From JBGSUZ01 sp964404895 (GTDB lineage Bacteria > Bacillota > Clostridia > Peptostreptococcales > Acidaminobacteraceae), in the NCBI GenBank assembly GCA_964404895.1, contig CAYOLV010000002.1:186001-250000 (forward strand): a stretch of DNA of 64,000 nt, in the 5' to 3' direction. The position numbers were made by a program, and so were the translations under genes. Below the pieces are notes generated by a model. That model saw nothing but the letters and a program-made list of their open reading frames with translations. It was not told where the DNA came from and did no database searches. Positions 43,060-51,828 of the stretch are shown here, piece by piece. Within the stretch, counting starts at the first letter, position 1. Each line of letters starts with the position of its first letter.

Positions 43060-44643
43060 CTACATCCGCCCCCTATAATCTGTCGGCGTAATGCCTTTAA
43101 GCTTTTTGAATATTTTGCTGAAGTAATTTGGATCGTTATATCCAATATCATAACTGATTTGTTTGATGCTGAGTTCATCATTGCGCATCAATTCAATAGA
43201 CTTATCAATTCTAAACTCCGTAAGGTAGTCACTAAAGCTTTTGCCTGTACTCTCTTTAAAAAGACGGCTAAAGTAAAAATAACTCATGTTAATGGCTTCA
43301 GCCACATCGTTTAAACTGATGTTATGACTATAATTTTCTTCAATATAGGTCACAGCCTTAGTAATAACCCCATGGTGGGTACTTTCCTTTTTGCTGGCAT
43401 TTTCCTGCATTTCAGCAACCAGATATTCATAAAGAATTTGCTTTAAATCGTTAACACCACTGGCATCTATAAACTTGTGCAGGAATTGGTCATCTTCTCG
43501 ATCCGTTCCAAAGTCCTTGCGAGGATCTGCTTTCTTAACGCTAAAGATGAGTTCCATGAGCTTCGCTTTAATGTGTTGGAGACTGTCTGTCTGTTCCAGC
43601 ATTTCGCTCATAAATTCGTCTATTAAGTGGGAAAGCGCAGAGGAATCTCCTTTTAAGTAATACGAAGAAAGGCGCTCTTTATAGTTGACATTATAGGCAA
43701 TCCTGCCATCTTCGGCAGTCGTCACGTCTTCAATATGAACGACTCTTACGTTTGGCGCTAAGTTACAGGCTGCCAAAGCTTCCTTATAGGAGGTGTGCAT
43801 TTGCTTAATAGGATAGATTTTTCCAATCCCAATTTGATAAGGCACATCCACCCGAGTATTGATCAACTCGCTGATATTATATAGAATTTCTAGGGCTTCG
43901 TTACGGAGATCGTATGGGTTACGGTCAGAATCTACTGGAATAAAGACCACAACTCTGTCTAAAAACGGTGGTCCTGCCAATCCTCTCAGGTGTGATTTAA
44001 CCTCGTAAACAAAGTCATTGAACAATTTTTGTCTGTCTAAACTATAGGATAATGAGTCCTCAATATTACCGGTCACTTCACTGTCTGAAACGACTGTCAC
44101 CACATACCCCTCTGAAAGGTTAATTCCAAATAAATCTTCGTAAAACTCAATCTCTTCAAATTTAACACCGTGGTATAAATAAGAGTAGATCAACTGATTT
44201 TCTATAAAAGGCAACACTTTATTAAACCGTTCTTTTAAAACCACTTCACGGTTCAAGGCTTGTCTTTTTTCGTCTAAATGTCGTTTAACTCTTTCAATGA
44301 GTTCCACAATTTGCTCGCGTCCAAAAGGTTTGGTTAGGTATTCTAAAACGCCTAGACCAATGCCCTCTCTGGCAAAATTAAATTGTTCGTAAGCCGAAAT
44401 AATCACAAATTGTATGCTCTTATTGGTCTCCCTAATACTGCGGATCGCTTCCATGCCATTTATACCAGGCATTCTAATATCCATAAAAATCAAGTCTGGT
44501 CGAAAACGTTCCGCCAGTTCTATAGCTTCTCGTCCCGATGAGGCCGTTGCAACAATTTCCACATTCTCAGTATAGCGATCTACAATATGTTTAAAGGATT
44601 CTATCACCAGATATTCATCATCGGCAATCATGATTCTAAGCAT
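43060..44643 (-). CDS. AraC-type response regulator (YesN-like)
   Basis: The 527-residue protein has an N-terminal receiver (about 1-120) with the phospho-accepting aspartate in LIFMDIRMPGING and the lysine in YLTKPFGRE. A long middle region of about 290 residues follows. The C-terminal AraC DNA-binding domain (about 425-527) has two helix-turn-helix motifs (SLNDVAEAINMSYFYFSRLFKESTGKS begins the first, and IKQISYDIGYNDPNYFSKIFKKL the second). It overlaps its kinase gene by eight bases. It presumably activates the downstream transporter operon. Confidence 0.92.
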   Translation of the reverse strand: MLRIMIADDEYLVIESFKHIVDRYTENVEIVATASSGREAIELAERFRPDLIFMDIRMPGINGMEAIRSIRETNKSIQFVIISAYEQFNFAREGIGLGVLEYLTKPFGREQIVELIERVKRHLDEKRQALNREVVLKERFNKVLPFIENQLIYSYLYHGVKFEEIEFYEDLFGINLSEGYVVTVVSDSEVTGNIEDSLSYSLDRQKLFNDFVYEVKSHLRGLAGPPFLDRVVVFIPVDSDRNPYDLRNEALEILYNISELINTRVDVPYQIGIGKIYPIKQMHTSYKEALAACNLAPNVRVVHIEDVTTAEDGRIAYNVNYKERLSSYYLKGDSSALSHLIDEFMSEMLEQTDSLQHIKAKLMELIFSVKKADPRKDFGTDREDDQFLHKFIDASGVNDLKQILYEYLVAEMQENASKKESTHHGVITKAVTYIEENYSHNISLNDVAEAINMSYFYFSRLFKESTGKSFSDYLTEFRIDKSIELMRNDELSIKQISYDIGYNDPNYFSKIFKKLKGITPTDYRGRM

Positions 44644-46150
44644 CTATTTCTTTCTCCTTTTTCTTTGGCAGCCACAGTCGGATAGTTGTGCTTTCCCCTA
44701 TAGTACTTTCCACTTCTATTATTTCCTCGAATTCCACATCGCCGCTAAAGTGTCTAAGCCTTTCTACAACGTTTTGCATTCCGATGCCACTGCTATTCTT
44801 AGTTGAGTCAGAGTCGTCTTGATTTGAGAATTTCAATAATTCAGCTACCGTAAAATCATCCATCCCTTTACCGTTATCCTTCACTTCCAGACAAATTTTG
44901 TCGTCTTTGTCAAACAACCTAAGCTGTATCAGTCCGTTGCTCTCTTTATCTTCTAGTCCGTGAATATAAGCATTTTCAACGATTGGCTGAATTACAGTGC
45001 TGGGCATTGTGTAATCTAGAAGCCGTTCGTCTATCTGCGTTTGGAAGTTAATCCGTTCCCCAAAACGAGTTTTCAATATATACATATAAGTTTCGACATT
45101 TTCAAGTTCTTCTCGAATGGTGACGTCTTGTCCAATTTTTCTGAGCATATATCTAAAATATAGGGCAATTTTTTGTATAAACTCCGAAGTTCGATCAGCC
45201 CCTTCAATCATTGAGAGTTGGGAAGCAGCATTTAAAGTATTGTATAGAAAATGAGGATTAATTTGAGCTTGCAGCCGCTTAAGTTCCGCTTCCTTCAACA
45301 AATTTTTCATGCTTAAATTTTGCATCAACTGCTCATTTAAGTTATTCTCAAGCTCAGACTGAAGTGTCAAATAATCAATATGATCTTTGATATTGGCCAA
45401 CATTTCATTAAAAGCTTCTGAGAGAATTTCAATTTCGTCGTTGGTTTTAACATGGAGAGGTGCCACCTGAAAATCACCTTTTGCAACACGTTCTGCATTC
45501 TCGGTCAGTTTGGTCAGCGGTTTTGTAATGTTTAAGATCATATAGCTGGCAATTCCAAGCCCTAACATTAAGGAGCCTGCAATTAGAAATAAACTGAACC
45601 AATTGACTGCTTCTGTTTTGGAAATTGCTTGATCGTATTGCTTTGAACCCTCTTTTAGTTTAAGTGTTAAAAGTTCGTCAATATCCGCACTTAAGTAGTT
45701 GGAAAGTATCCCCATGCGCTTATACGCCTCAATATAGACAGCGCTGTTCCCCGCTCGCTTGGCTTCAATCGCTTGATCGGCCTTCTCTAAATAGGCCGTC
45801 AAAGTATAAGCAATATTTCTCATGAGCATTTTTGAGTCATCGTAAGACCTGACTCTTGACAGTTTTTCGTTGCGCTGAGCTAAATCCGCAACTGTTGTAT
45901 AATAATTGAGCAGAGATACAGAGGAGCGGTTAATCAAGTAACTCTCTACTTCATTGTCTAAAGCATATATGGCTTCGTCTAAATCACTGAGGTAAACGTA
46001 GTCTACCACAATTCCAGAGACCTGTTTTGACTGATTTGAACTGATATAGTAACTTAATCCCGCAATAATCGCAAAGAATATTGTGACCACTACAAAGTAA
46101 CTCATGAGTTTCAGACGAATATTAAAATGCTTGAAGGCAAATTTTCTCAT
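44636..46150 (-). CDS. Sensor histidine kinase (YesM-like)
   Basis: The 504-residue kinase has two membrane segments (about 15-37 and 182-205) flanking an extracytoplasmic helical domain. A HAMP domain (about 205-260) and a coiled coil follow. The His_kinase region has QINPHFLYNTLNAASQL, whose histidine is the phosphorylation site. The HATPase domain shows PIVENAYIHGLE, VKDNGKGMDD and GIGMQNVVERL. It lies between the two genes it most likely works with, a binding protein upstream and the AraC-type regulator downstream. Confidence 0.93.
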   Translation of the reverse strand: MRKFAFKHFNIRLKLMSYFVVVTIFFAIIAGLSYYISSNQSKQVSGIVVDYVYLSDLDEAIYALDNEVESYLINRSSVSLLNYYTTVADLAQRNEKLSRVRSYDDSKMLMRNIAYTLTAYLEKADQAIEAKRAGNSAVYIEAYKRMGILSNYLSADIDELLTLKLKEGSKQYDQAISKTEAVNWFSLFLIAGSLMLGLGIASYMILNITKPLTKLTENAERVAKGDFQVAPLHVKTNDEIEILSEAFNEMLANIKDHIDYLTLQSELENNLNEQLMQNLSMKNLLKEAELKRLQAQINPHFLYNTLNAASQLSMIEGADRTSEFIQKIALYFRYMLRKIGQDVTIREELENVETYMYILKTRFGERINFQTQIDERLLDYTMPSTVIQPIVENAYIHGLEDKESNGLIQLRLFDKDDKICLEVKDNGKGMDDFTVAELLKFSNQDDSDSTKNSSGIGMQNVVERLRHFSGDVEFEEIIEVESTIGESTTIRLWLPKKKEKEIDA

Positions 46151-46158
46151 AAGCCCTC

Positions 46159-47157
46159 CTAATTGCCGCTATCAGGTTCAAGTTCCCCTGACAGTACACT
46201 AATGGTTGTATCGATATAAGATGGCACAGCTTCGTTATTCTTAATTTTTGCTAAAGTTTCAACGGTCTTATACCCCATTTCATAGGCGTTGACATAGACA
46301 GAGGCAAAAAGAATGCCTTTGCTCACATATCTCACAATCTCTTCAGAATTGCCTGAGCCCACCACTTGATATTTGCCCACTAAGTTATTATCTATCAAAA
46401 GCTGGGCAATAGACTCCGTATCCACTGAATTGGTCACAAAAATACCATCAATCGGGGTTTCTTCGCTAATCAGTTTGGAGACAATGTCCTGGGTGCTATA
46501 CAATCCGTTATCCGAAATAATATAATTCACAATTTCTAACGAAGGACTTTGATTAACCTCATTGAGAAAACCTGATATTTTTAAATTCTGAGAATTTTGT
46601 TCTTCTTGTTCATTTCTACTCATAACTATGGCAACTTTTCCTTTGCCCCTCAAAGATTCAGCCATTTTTTTACCCGCTTCTTGACCAAATCGGTAAGCAT
46701 TGTACCCTACAAATGAAGTACGCTTGCTGTTTGGTACATCATTTTCTAAGGTAATGACGGGAATATTCAATTCTGCTGCCTGATCAATCCATTTTTCACA
46801 ACCAATAGGCTCACTAATAAACGTAATAATCCCGTCTACATTGGCAATTGTGGATTTATCAATAAGCGTTCGTTCGTTGAATTCACTTTTAACTTGTCCT
46901 CTGGCTTCCAAATAAGTCGTGTCTAAAGAAGCTTGGTAAAGGGCTGCTGCTTTGTCTGCACCCTCTTTGAAAGACTTCCAGTAAGGATCTTCTGAATCCT
47001 TAATTATCATGGCAAACTCTAAATTAGGAATATTTTGTAGCTGTTGTTTATTTTGGTCGACAGATTGTATAATTTGGTAATTTACAAAAATACCAACAGC
47101 TAGGAATACAATAATCAAATCACTCCAACTGAGTTTAATTTTCTTCATATGACCCAT
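46159..47157 (-). CDS. Membrane-anchored substrate-binding protein of the sensor cluster
   Basis: The 332-residue protein has one N-terminal membrane helix (about 12-30) and a type I periplasmic binding domain. The domain shows FAMIIKDSEDPYWKSFKEGADKAA, ITFISEPIGCEKWIDQA, VVGSGNSEEIVRYVSKGIL and a YEMGYKTVETL end. It is only distantly like the other two binding proteins, so it may recognise another ligand. GGGGG lies ten bases before the first ATG at 47157; the in-frame ATG at 47148 is an alternative. It is the first gene of the sensor cluster and lies nine bases before the kinase gene. Confidence 0.87.
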   Translation of the reverse strand: MGHMKKIKLSWSDLIIVFLAVGIFVNYQIIQSVDQNKQQLQNIPNLEFAMIIKDSEDPYWKSFKEGADKAAALYQASLDTTYLEARGQVKSEFNERTLIDKSTIANVDGIITFISEPIGCEKWIDQAAELNIPVITLENDVPNSKRTSFVGYNAYRFGQEAGKKMAESLRGKGKVAIVMSRNEQEEQNSQNLKISGFLNEVNQSPSLEIVNYIISDNGLYSTQDIVSKLISEETPIDGIFVTNSVDTESIAQLLIDNNLVGKYQVVGSGNSEEIVRYVSKGILFASVYVNAYEMGYKTVETLAKIKNNEAVPSYIDTTISVLSGELEPDSGN

Positions 47158-47395
47158 AGGCGATAAACCCCCATTTTACTCACTATAACAGAAGTTTAAC
47201 AACTTTGACTCCCTATTGAAAGAATAATATTTTGCGCTTAAGAAAAACCACAAAAAATTACATCTATTTTTGCAATTGTCATAATTTATTTACATAATTG
47301 GTGCATATATTTGGTAGAATAGACTTGTAAGTGAAATCTCCACCGAATTTGTATCCATATCAACTTAGTTTTACTGATTGGACAAGGAGTTTCAG

Positions 47396-48568
47396 ATGAG
47401 GCCATTTAACAAAACGCTATTATTTATTATTTTCTTTACCATCTTCGGCTGTATACAATCTCAAGCCGAAATCAAACCAGGGTTGCCAAAACTCTATTTG
47501 AACGATGTAGAAGCAATTTCCACGCTCTACATTTCCGATCAGAAATTGTATCTAGATGCCGATGGGCTTTGTGAAATCGGTGTCAAGACCTATGACCAGA
47601 ATGATGATCTTTTAAAATTTGTCATTGGTGATACTCAGCTACAATTAGATCCCTCATCTGGAATAGCAGCAGTATACCGCTTGAATTCAAAGAATTTTCT
47701 TCCTGTCGCTTACACGGTCATCAATAACAAAACCTTCAACAAAGCCAACGGCTACGCTGTTAAAGACTTTGCGCCCTACATAGGTTATAGGTACTCGAGG
47801 ATTCACAATGTGGACCTCTACCGTTTGACAGATGGAACTGATACCATTACAGAAGAAGCTCTTTATGAAATCAATGTCCCACCTGTTGTTGAAGCCAACG
47901 TACCAAAAACTGGACCAAAATCTGACGAAGGCAAAAACCACTCTCCTGGCAAAGATAAGAAGAAAACAGGAAAAAAAGTGGTTTACCTTACTTTCGATGA
48001 CGGCCCCAACAAGTATACACCAGAAATATTGGACCTATTAGACAAATATGACATGAAAGCTACTTTCTTCATGTTGAATTACAGCATGAAAGAGAACCCA
48101 GAACTTGTCAAACAGATTGAAGCCTCTGGGCATGGCATGGGACTTCATGGTGTTTCTCATAGGAAAAACATTTTTTACAAAGATGTCAAAACGCCAGCAA
48201 CCGAAATGTCTCAAGCAAATCTTACGTTAGAAAACATCCTCGGCATTCAGACCAAGCTAGTAAGAACACCCTATGGCAGCAAACCTTATTTAAGCGATCA
48301 ACAATATCAAAAATTAACTGACAATGGATTCCTTCTTTGGGATTGGAATGTTGATAGTGGTGATTCTTCGAAAGCTTATGTCGCTTCAAAAGTTATCATT
48401 GATAGAGTGCTGACGGGCTTAAAGGCAAAATCAAAGCCTGTTGTGTTGCTTCACGACAAAGAATGTACGGCAGACGCTTTAGAGACTATCTTAATTTGGA
48501 TGAAGAAAAACGGATACGAATCGAAATCACTTACAGAGGAAATGACCCCTCTCAACTGGTCAAAATAA
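47396..48568 (+). CDS. Exported polysaccharide deacetylase
   Basis: The 390-residue protein has a signal peptide or lipoprotein-like segment (about 5-25, FTIFGCIQS). A N-terminal region (about 30-150) resembling a copper-amine-oxidase-like stalk domain follows, then a charged linker (GPKSDEGKNHSPGKDKKK). The NodB deacetylase domain (about 185-390) has VYLTFDDGPNKYTPEIL with the metal-binding aspartates, HGVSHRKN in place of the usual HTxxH, RTPYGSKPYL, WDWNVDSGD and VVLLHD. It probably de-N-acetylates peptidoglycan or another surface glycan. AAGGAG fixes the ATG at 47396. It stands alone, convergent with rny. Confidence 0.88.
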   Translation: MRPFNKTLLFIIFFTIFGCIQSQAEIKPGLPKLYLNDVEAISTLYISDQKLYLDADGLCEIGVKTYDQNDDLLKFVIGDTQLQLDPSSGIAAVYRLNSKNFLPVAYTVINNKTFNKANGYAVKDFAPYIGYRYSRIHNVDLYRLTDGTDTITEEALYEINVPPVVEANVPKTGPKSDEGKNHSPGKDKKKTGKKVVYLTFDDGPNKYTPEILDLLDKYDMKATFFMLNYSMKENPELVKQIEASGHGMGLHGVSHRKNIFYKDVKTPATEMSQANLTLENILGIQTKLVRTPYGSKPYLSDQQYQKLTDNGFLLWDWNVDSGDSSKAYVASKVIIDRVLTGLKAKSKPVVLLHDKECTADALETILIWMKKNGYESKSLTEEMTPLNWSK

Positions 48569-48596
48569 AATTAATTTTTCGTTTTTATGCATTATA

Positions 48597-48625
48597 AAAG
48601 CCCTTGGGAAATCCCAAGGGCTTTT
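48597..48625. terminator. Shared convergent terminator
   Basis: AAAGCCCTTGGG and CCCAAGGGCTTT are exact arms around an AAAT-type loop. A-rich and T-rich flanks on both sides let it serve both the deacetylase gene and rny. Confidence 0.92.
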
Positions 48626-48641
48626 ACTTTCAATGTTGTGT

Positions 48642-50192
48642 TTATTTAGCGTATTCAACCACTCTAGTTTCACGAATAAGGCTGACTTTGATTTGTCCTG
48701 GATAATCCAGTTCATCTTCAATCCGTTTACGAATTTCTCTTGCAACCAATAGCATGTTATCGTCGCTGACTTGTTCCGGAAGGACCATGACGCGGATTTC
48801 TCTACCTGCTTGGATAGCAAATGATTTTTCAACACCTTCATACGTGTTAGCAATTGCCTCAAGAGCCTCAAGACGCTTAATGTAAGTCTCTAAAGTTTCT
48901 CTTCTTGCGCCTGGTCTAGCTGCTGATATTGCATCTGCAGCAGTTACCAATACTGCCTCCAAAGTTTCTGGCTCGTAATCCCCATGATGAGTACTCATTG
49001 CATGGATAATTTCGTTAGATTCCTTGTACTTTTTAAGAAGATTCATACCGATTTCAATATGTGTGCCTTCCACTTCGTGGTCGACAGCTTTACCGATATC
49101 GTGTACCAAACCTGCGCGCTTAGCAATTCTTACGTCAGCACCCAGTTCAGCCGCCATGACACCTGCAAGATAAGATACTTCAATCGAGTGTCTAAGGACA
49201 TTTTGACCATAGCTCGTTCTGTATTTCAAACGACCGAGCAATCTGACCAGTTCAGGATGAAGGTTATGTACACCTGCGTCAAAGCATGCATTTTCGCCTT
49301 CTTCTTTAATTTGTTGGTCGATTTCTTTCTTTGCCTTGTCGACCATTTCTTCAATTCTCGCTGGATGGATTCTGCCATCAACAATGAGTTTTTCTAAGGC
49401 AAGTCTAGCAACTTCTCTTCTAATAGGATCGAATGAGGACAATATAACTGCCTCTGGCGTATCGTCAATGATGAGGTCAACCCCAGTCATTGTTTCGAGT
49501 GCTCTGATATTTCTTCCTTCACGACCAATGATTCTACCTTTCATTTCGTCGTTTGGTAAGCTGACAACAGATACAGTCGATTCAGCTACATAGTCTGCTG
49601 CACATTTCTGAATGGCATAGGCTATGATTTCTCTTGCTTTTTTAGTGCCTTCTTCTTTTGCTTTACTTTCGATGTCTTTAATCATGACCACTGCGTCATG
49701 CTTCACATCTTTTTCGATGTCTGCAAGGAGCTGGCTCTTTGCTTCTTCGATAGTCAATCCTGAAATTCTTTCGAGTTCTTGAACCTGAACATCGTAGAGT
49801 TTTTCAATATCAACTTGCTTGTCTGAGCATTCTTTCATTTTCTTGCTGAGTTGTTCTTCCTTTTTCTCAAGGTTATCAGATTTACGATCAAGGGTTTCCT
49901 CTTTTTGAAGGATACGCTTTTCATGTCTTTGAACTTCATTTCGTCTTTCACGAACTTCTTTATCAAGCTCACTGCGTAATTGATGAACCTCTTCTTTTGC
50001 TTCAAGCAGCTTTTCTTTTTTGACGGCTTCTGCGCCTTTTTGAGCTTCAAGTACAATTTCTTGTGCCTTAAACTCAGCAGACAAGATTGACTTTTCTGCT
50101 GTTTTCTTTCGGGCGAGGTAACCGATTCCTGAGCCGAGTGCCAAAGCAATTAGGACTAATACTGCGGTAATAATTGGATTGATATCGTTCAC
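48642..50192 (-). CDS. rny: Ribonuclease Y
   Basis: The 516-residue endoribonuclease initiates mRNA decay at the membrane. It has an N-terminal membrane helix (about 6-26), a long charged coiled coil (about 30-190), a KH domain with GREGRNIRALETMTGVDLII, and an HD domain with LVHDIGKAVDHEVEGTH. The start is unusual. The only in-frame GTG (50192) lies inside the ribosome binding site AGGAGGTG, and an in-frame stop precedes it. An in-frame ATC at 50183 sits eight bases after AGGAGG and may be the real start. It is monocistronic here, next to recA-cinA-pgsA-rimO-ftsK except for one inserted gene. Confidence 0.95.
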   Translation of the reverse strand: MNDINPIITAVLVLIALALGSGIGYLARKKTAEKSILSAEFKAQEIVLEAQKGAEAVKKEKLLEAKEEVHQLRSELDKEVRERRNEVQRHEKRILQKEETLDRKSDNLEKKEEQLSKKMKECSDKQVDIEKLYDVQVQELERISGLTIEEAKSQLLADIEKDVKHDAVVMIKDIESKAKEEGTKKAREIIAYAIQKCAADYVAESTVSVVSLPNDEMKGRIIGREGRNIRALETMTGVDLIIDDTPEAVILSSFDPIRREVARLALEKLIVDGRIHPARIEEMVDKAKKEIDQQIKEEGENACFDAGVHNLHPELVRLLGRLKYRTSYGQNVLRHSIEVSYLAGVMAAELGADVRIAKRAGLVHDIGKAVDHEVEGTHIEIGMNLLKKYKESNEIIHAMSTHHGDYEPETLEAVLVTAADAISAARPGARRETLETYIKRLEALEAIANTYEGVEKSFAIQAGREIRVMVLPEQVSDDNMLLVAREIRKRIEDELDYPGQIKVSLIRETRVVEYAK

Positions 50193-50331
50193 CTCCTCGT
50201 GCCGTTATGAGGTCAATTGACCTATTTATCAAAGCAATTAGCTGAATAGAAAATACACCTATCCCATTTCATTGTATATGGTTTTAACTCCCATGTCAAC
50301 CAATGCAAGACCTCGAGCCTCTTTTAACTTA

Positions 50332-50394
50332 ATTGAAATTTAATAAGATGATGATATTTCAATAATATTCATAGTGTAAGATAATATTGTCTTA
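50332..50394. promoter_or_regulatory. Dyads upstream of the isoprenoid-synthase-like gene
   Basis: ATTGAAAT (50332-50339) and ATTTCAAT (50356-50363) are exact inverted arms. A second, nearly perfect 18-base palindrome TAAGATAATATTGTCTTA follows (50377-50394). They lie in the divergent promoter region of rny and the next gene and may be operators. Confidence 0.45.
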
Positions 50395-50441
50395 GATTAG
50401 GTCTTAGAACCTATACATCCGATCCTAGAGGAGTTGATTCT

Positions 50442-51764
50442 ATGAGTAACGCATCTCGCTTCCGTTTTAATTCAATCAAAGAGCAAGTCCTGTCTGATTG
50501 GGAAACTGTCCAAAGCACAGAACACTGGAAAGATATGCCTACCTTTAATTATTTTGAGAAGAAAAACAACGAGAAATACCTGCGTTGTGCAGCTGATCAA
50601 CTGATCCATATCCTTGAAAAAGCTGACTTTCGCACCAATTTAGACAAAACATCAGCCGTCCTTACAGAATTCTTCGGCGCCGTCATTGAACAGTGTCCCT
50701 TCCTCAGTCAGGATGAAAAAACATACTTAAACTCAAAGGACCAGTTAGAGGCCACTCGTCAATTTATCCAACAGGCCATGGAGGAAGACGGACAGTTGAG
50801 CTTAGAGTCATTAGGTCAAGCTATTCGAAACTTTTGGATTACCGCCCTGCTGCAAACCGCATACGGTAAAAAAGTAACCTTTACTCAGCCTTTATATGGA
50901 TACAGCATGCTCTATCCCTATACTGATAACGTTTTAGACTCCCAAACAAGTGCGCCAGGAAGCAAAACTTCCTTTTGCAAAAAACTGACTCTCCATCTAC
51001 TCAACATTGCAGATGTTAACGAGATGTCCCAAACTGAAGATCCCTACCAGCGTGTTTGGGATCAAGTTCAGAAAATTTACGACACCTATCCACCTGCCCA
51101 ATATAAAAATGTTCAAAACAGTCTCTTAGCCATTCATGAGGCACAGATTGAGAGTTTGAAACAGCAAAATGATTCCATGCTCCCTTATGAAGTCGACCTT
51201 CTGGGCAAGAGTTTTTATAAAGGCGGCACTTCTGTATTGGCCGATGCTTTTCTTGTAGACCCTGAACTTTCCCATGAAGGACAGGTGTTTGCCTATACCT
51301 ATGGCGCAGTTTTACAGCTTTGCGATGACCTTCAAGACATGGAAAGTGACAAAATGGCCAAACACTTCACTATTTTTTCTCAGTTAAAAGACCATTATGT
51401 TCTAGACGCTTTACTTAACAAGGTGAACGGTTTTTTAGACCACTCCCTTCATCTTCTCGAAATGCTTAAACTGTCTTCCGACTATAATATTCAACTGATT
51501 ATCAGCAAAAATACCCGATTGCTTTTGGCATATGCAGTCCTGCAACATGACTACGCCTTCTCTAAGTCTTATGTAAGGCAAATTTATCAATACCTGCCAG
51601 TTCGACCTAAAGCACTTAAAAAATCCATCCACCGTGTAAAGAAAGCATTCAAGACTAATGATGAAATTCGTCAAAGGTTGGCTGAAAAAGCTTGTTCTGT
51701 GTCGGATATCCCTAAAATCGCAATAAAAGACCTTATGGAAAAAGACCTTACGAATGTTTCGTAA
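50442..51764 (+). CDS. Class I isoprenoid (terpene) synthase-like protein, uncharacterised
   Basis: The 440-residue, mostly helical protein has the two aspartate clusters of class I prenyl-chain enzymes. YPYTDNVLD lies at 158-166, like the first DxxxD-type metal motif. LQLCDDLQDMESD lies at 291-303, like the second. GGTSVLADAFLV (261-272) resembles the helix before it. Length and layout recall the large terpene synthase group that includes YtpB of B. subtilis, but I cannot assign a substrate. It may ionise a prenyl diphosphate. GAGGAG precedes the ATG. It is a single-gene unit between rny and recA, with no other isoprenoid gene nearby. Confidence 0.75.
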   Translation: MSNASRFRFNSIKEQVLSDWETVQSTEHWKDMPTFNYFEKKNNEKYLRCAADQLIHILEKADFRTNLDKTSAVLTEFFGAVIEQCPFLSQDEKTYLNSKDQLEATRQFIQQAMEEDGQLSLESLGQAIRNFWITALLQTAYGKKVTFTQPLYGYSMLYPYTDNVLDSQTSAPGSKTSFCKKLTLHLLNIADVNEMSQTEDPYQRVWDQVQKIYDTYPPAQYKNVQNSLLAIHEAQIESLKQQNDSMLPYEVDLLGKSFYKGGTSVLADAFLVDPELSHEGQVFAYTYGAVLQLCDDLQDMESDKMAKHFTIFSQLKDHYVLDALLNKVNGFLDHSLHLLEMLKLSSDYNIQLIISKNTRLLLAYAVLQHDYAFSKSYVRQIYQYLPVRPKALKKSIHRVKKAFKTNDEIRQRLAEKACSVSDIPKIAIKDLMEKDLTNVS

Positions 51765-51775
51765 GGTCTTTTTTA
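51741..51775 (+). terminator. Terminator overlapping the end of the isoprenoid-synthase-like gene
   Basis: AAAGACCTTACGAA and TTCGTAAGGTCTTT pair across a three-base loop and end in a T run. The last codons form the left arm and the TAA stop lies in the right arm. Ribosomes reaching the stop would block folding, so it works best once translation clears. Confidence 0.9.
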
Positions 51776-51828
51776 TAGACTTATAATTAGTCACTATTTA
51801 TTCAAATTTAGTGCGTTGAAAATTTGAT

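Noticed and set aside
48560..48871. 103-codon minus-strand frame overlapping the end of rny
   Set aside because: It overlaps the conserved C-terminus of RNase Y in another frame and runs through the shared terminator.
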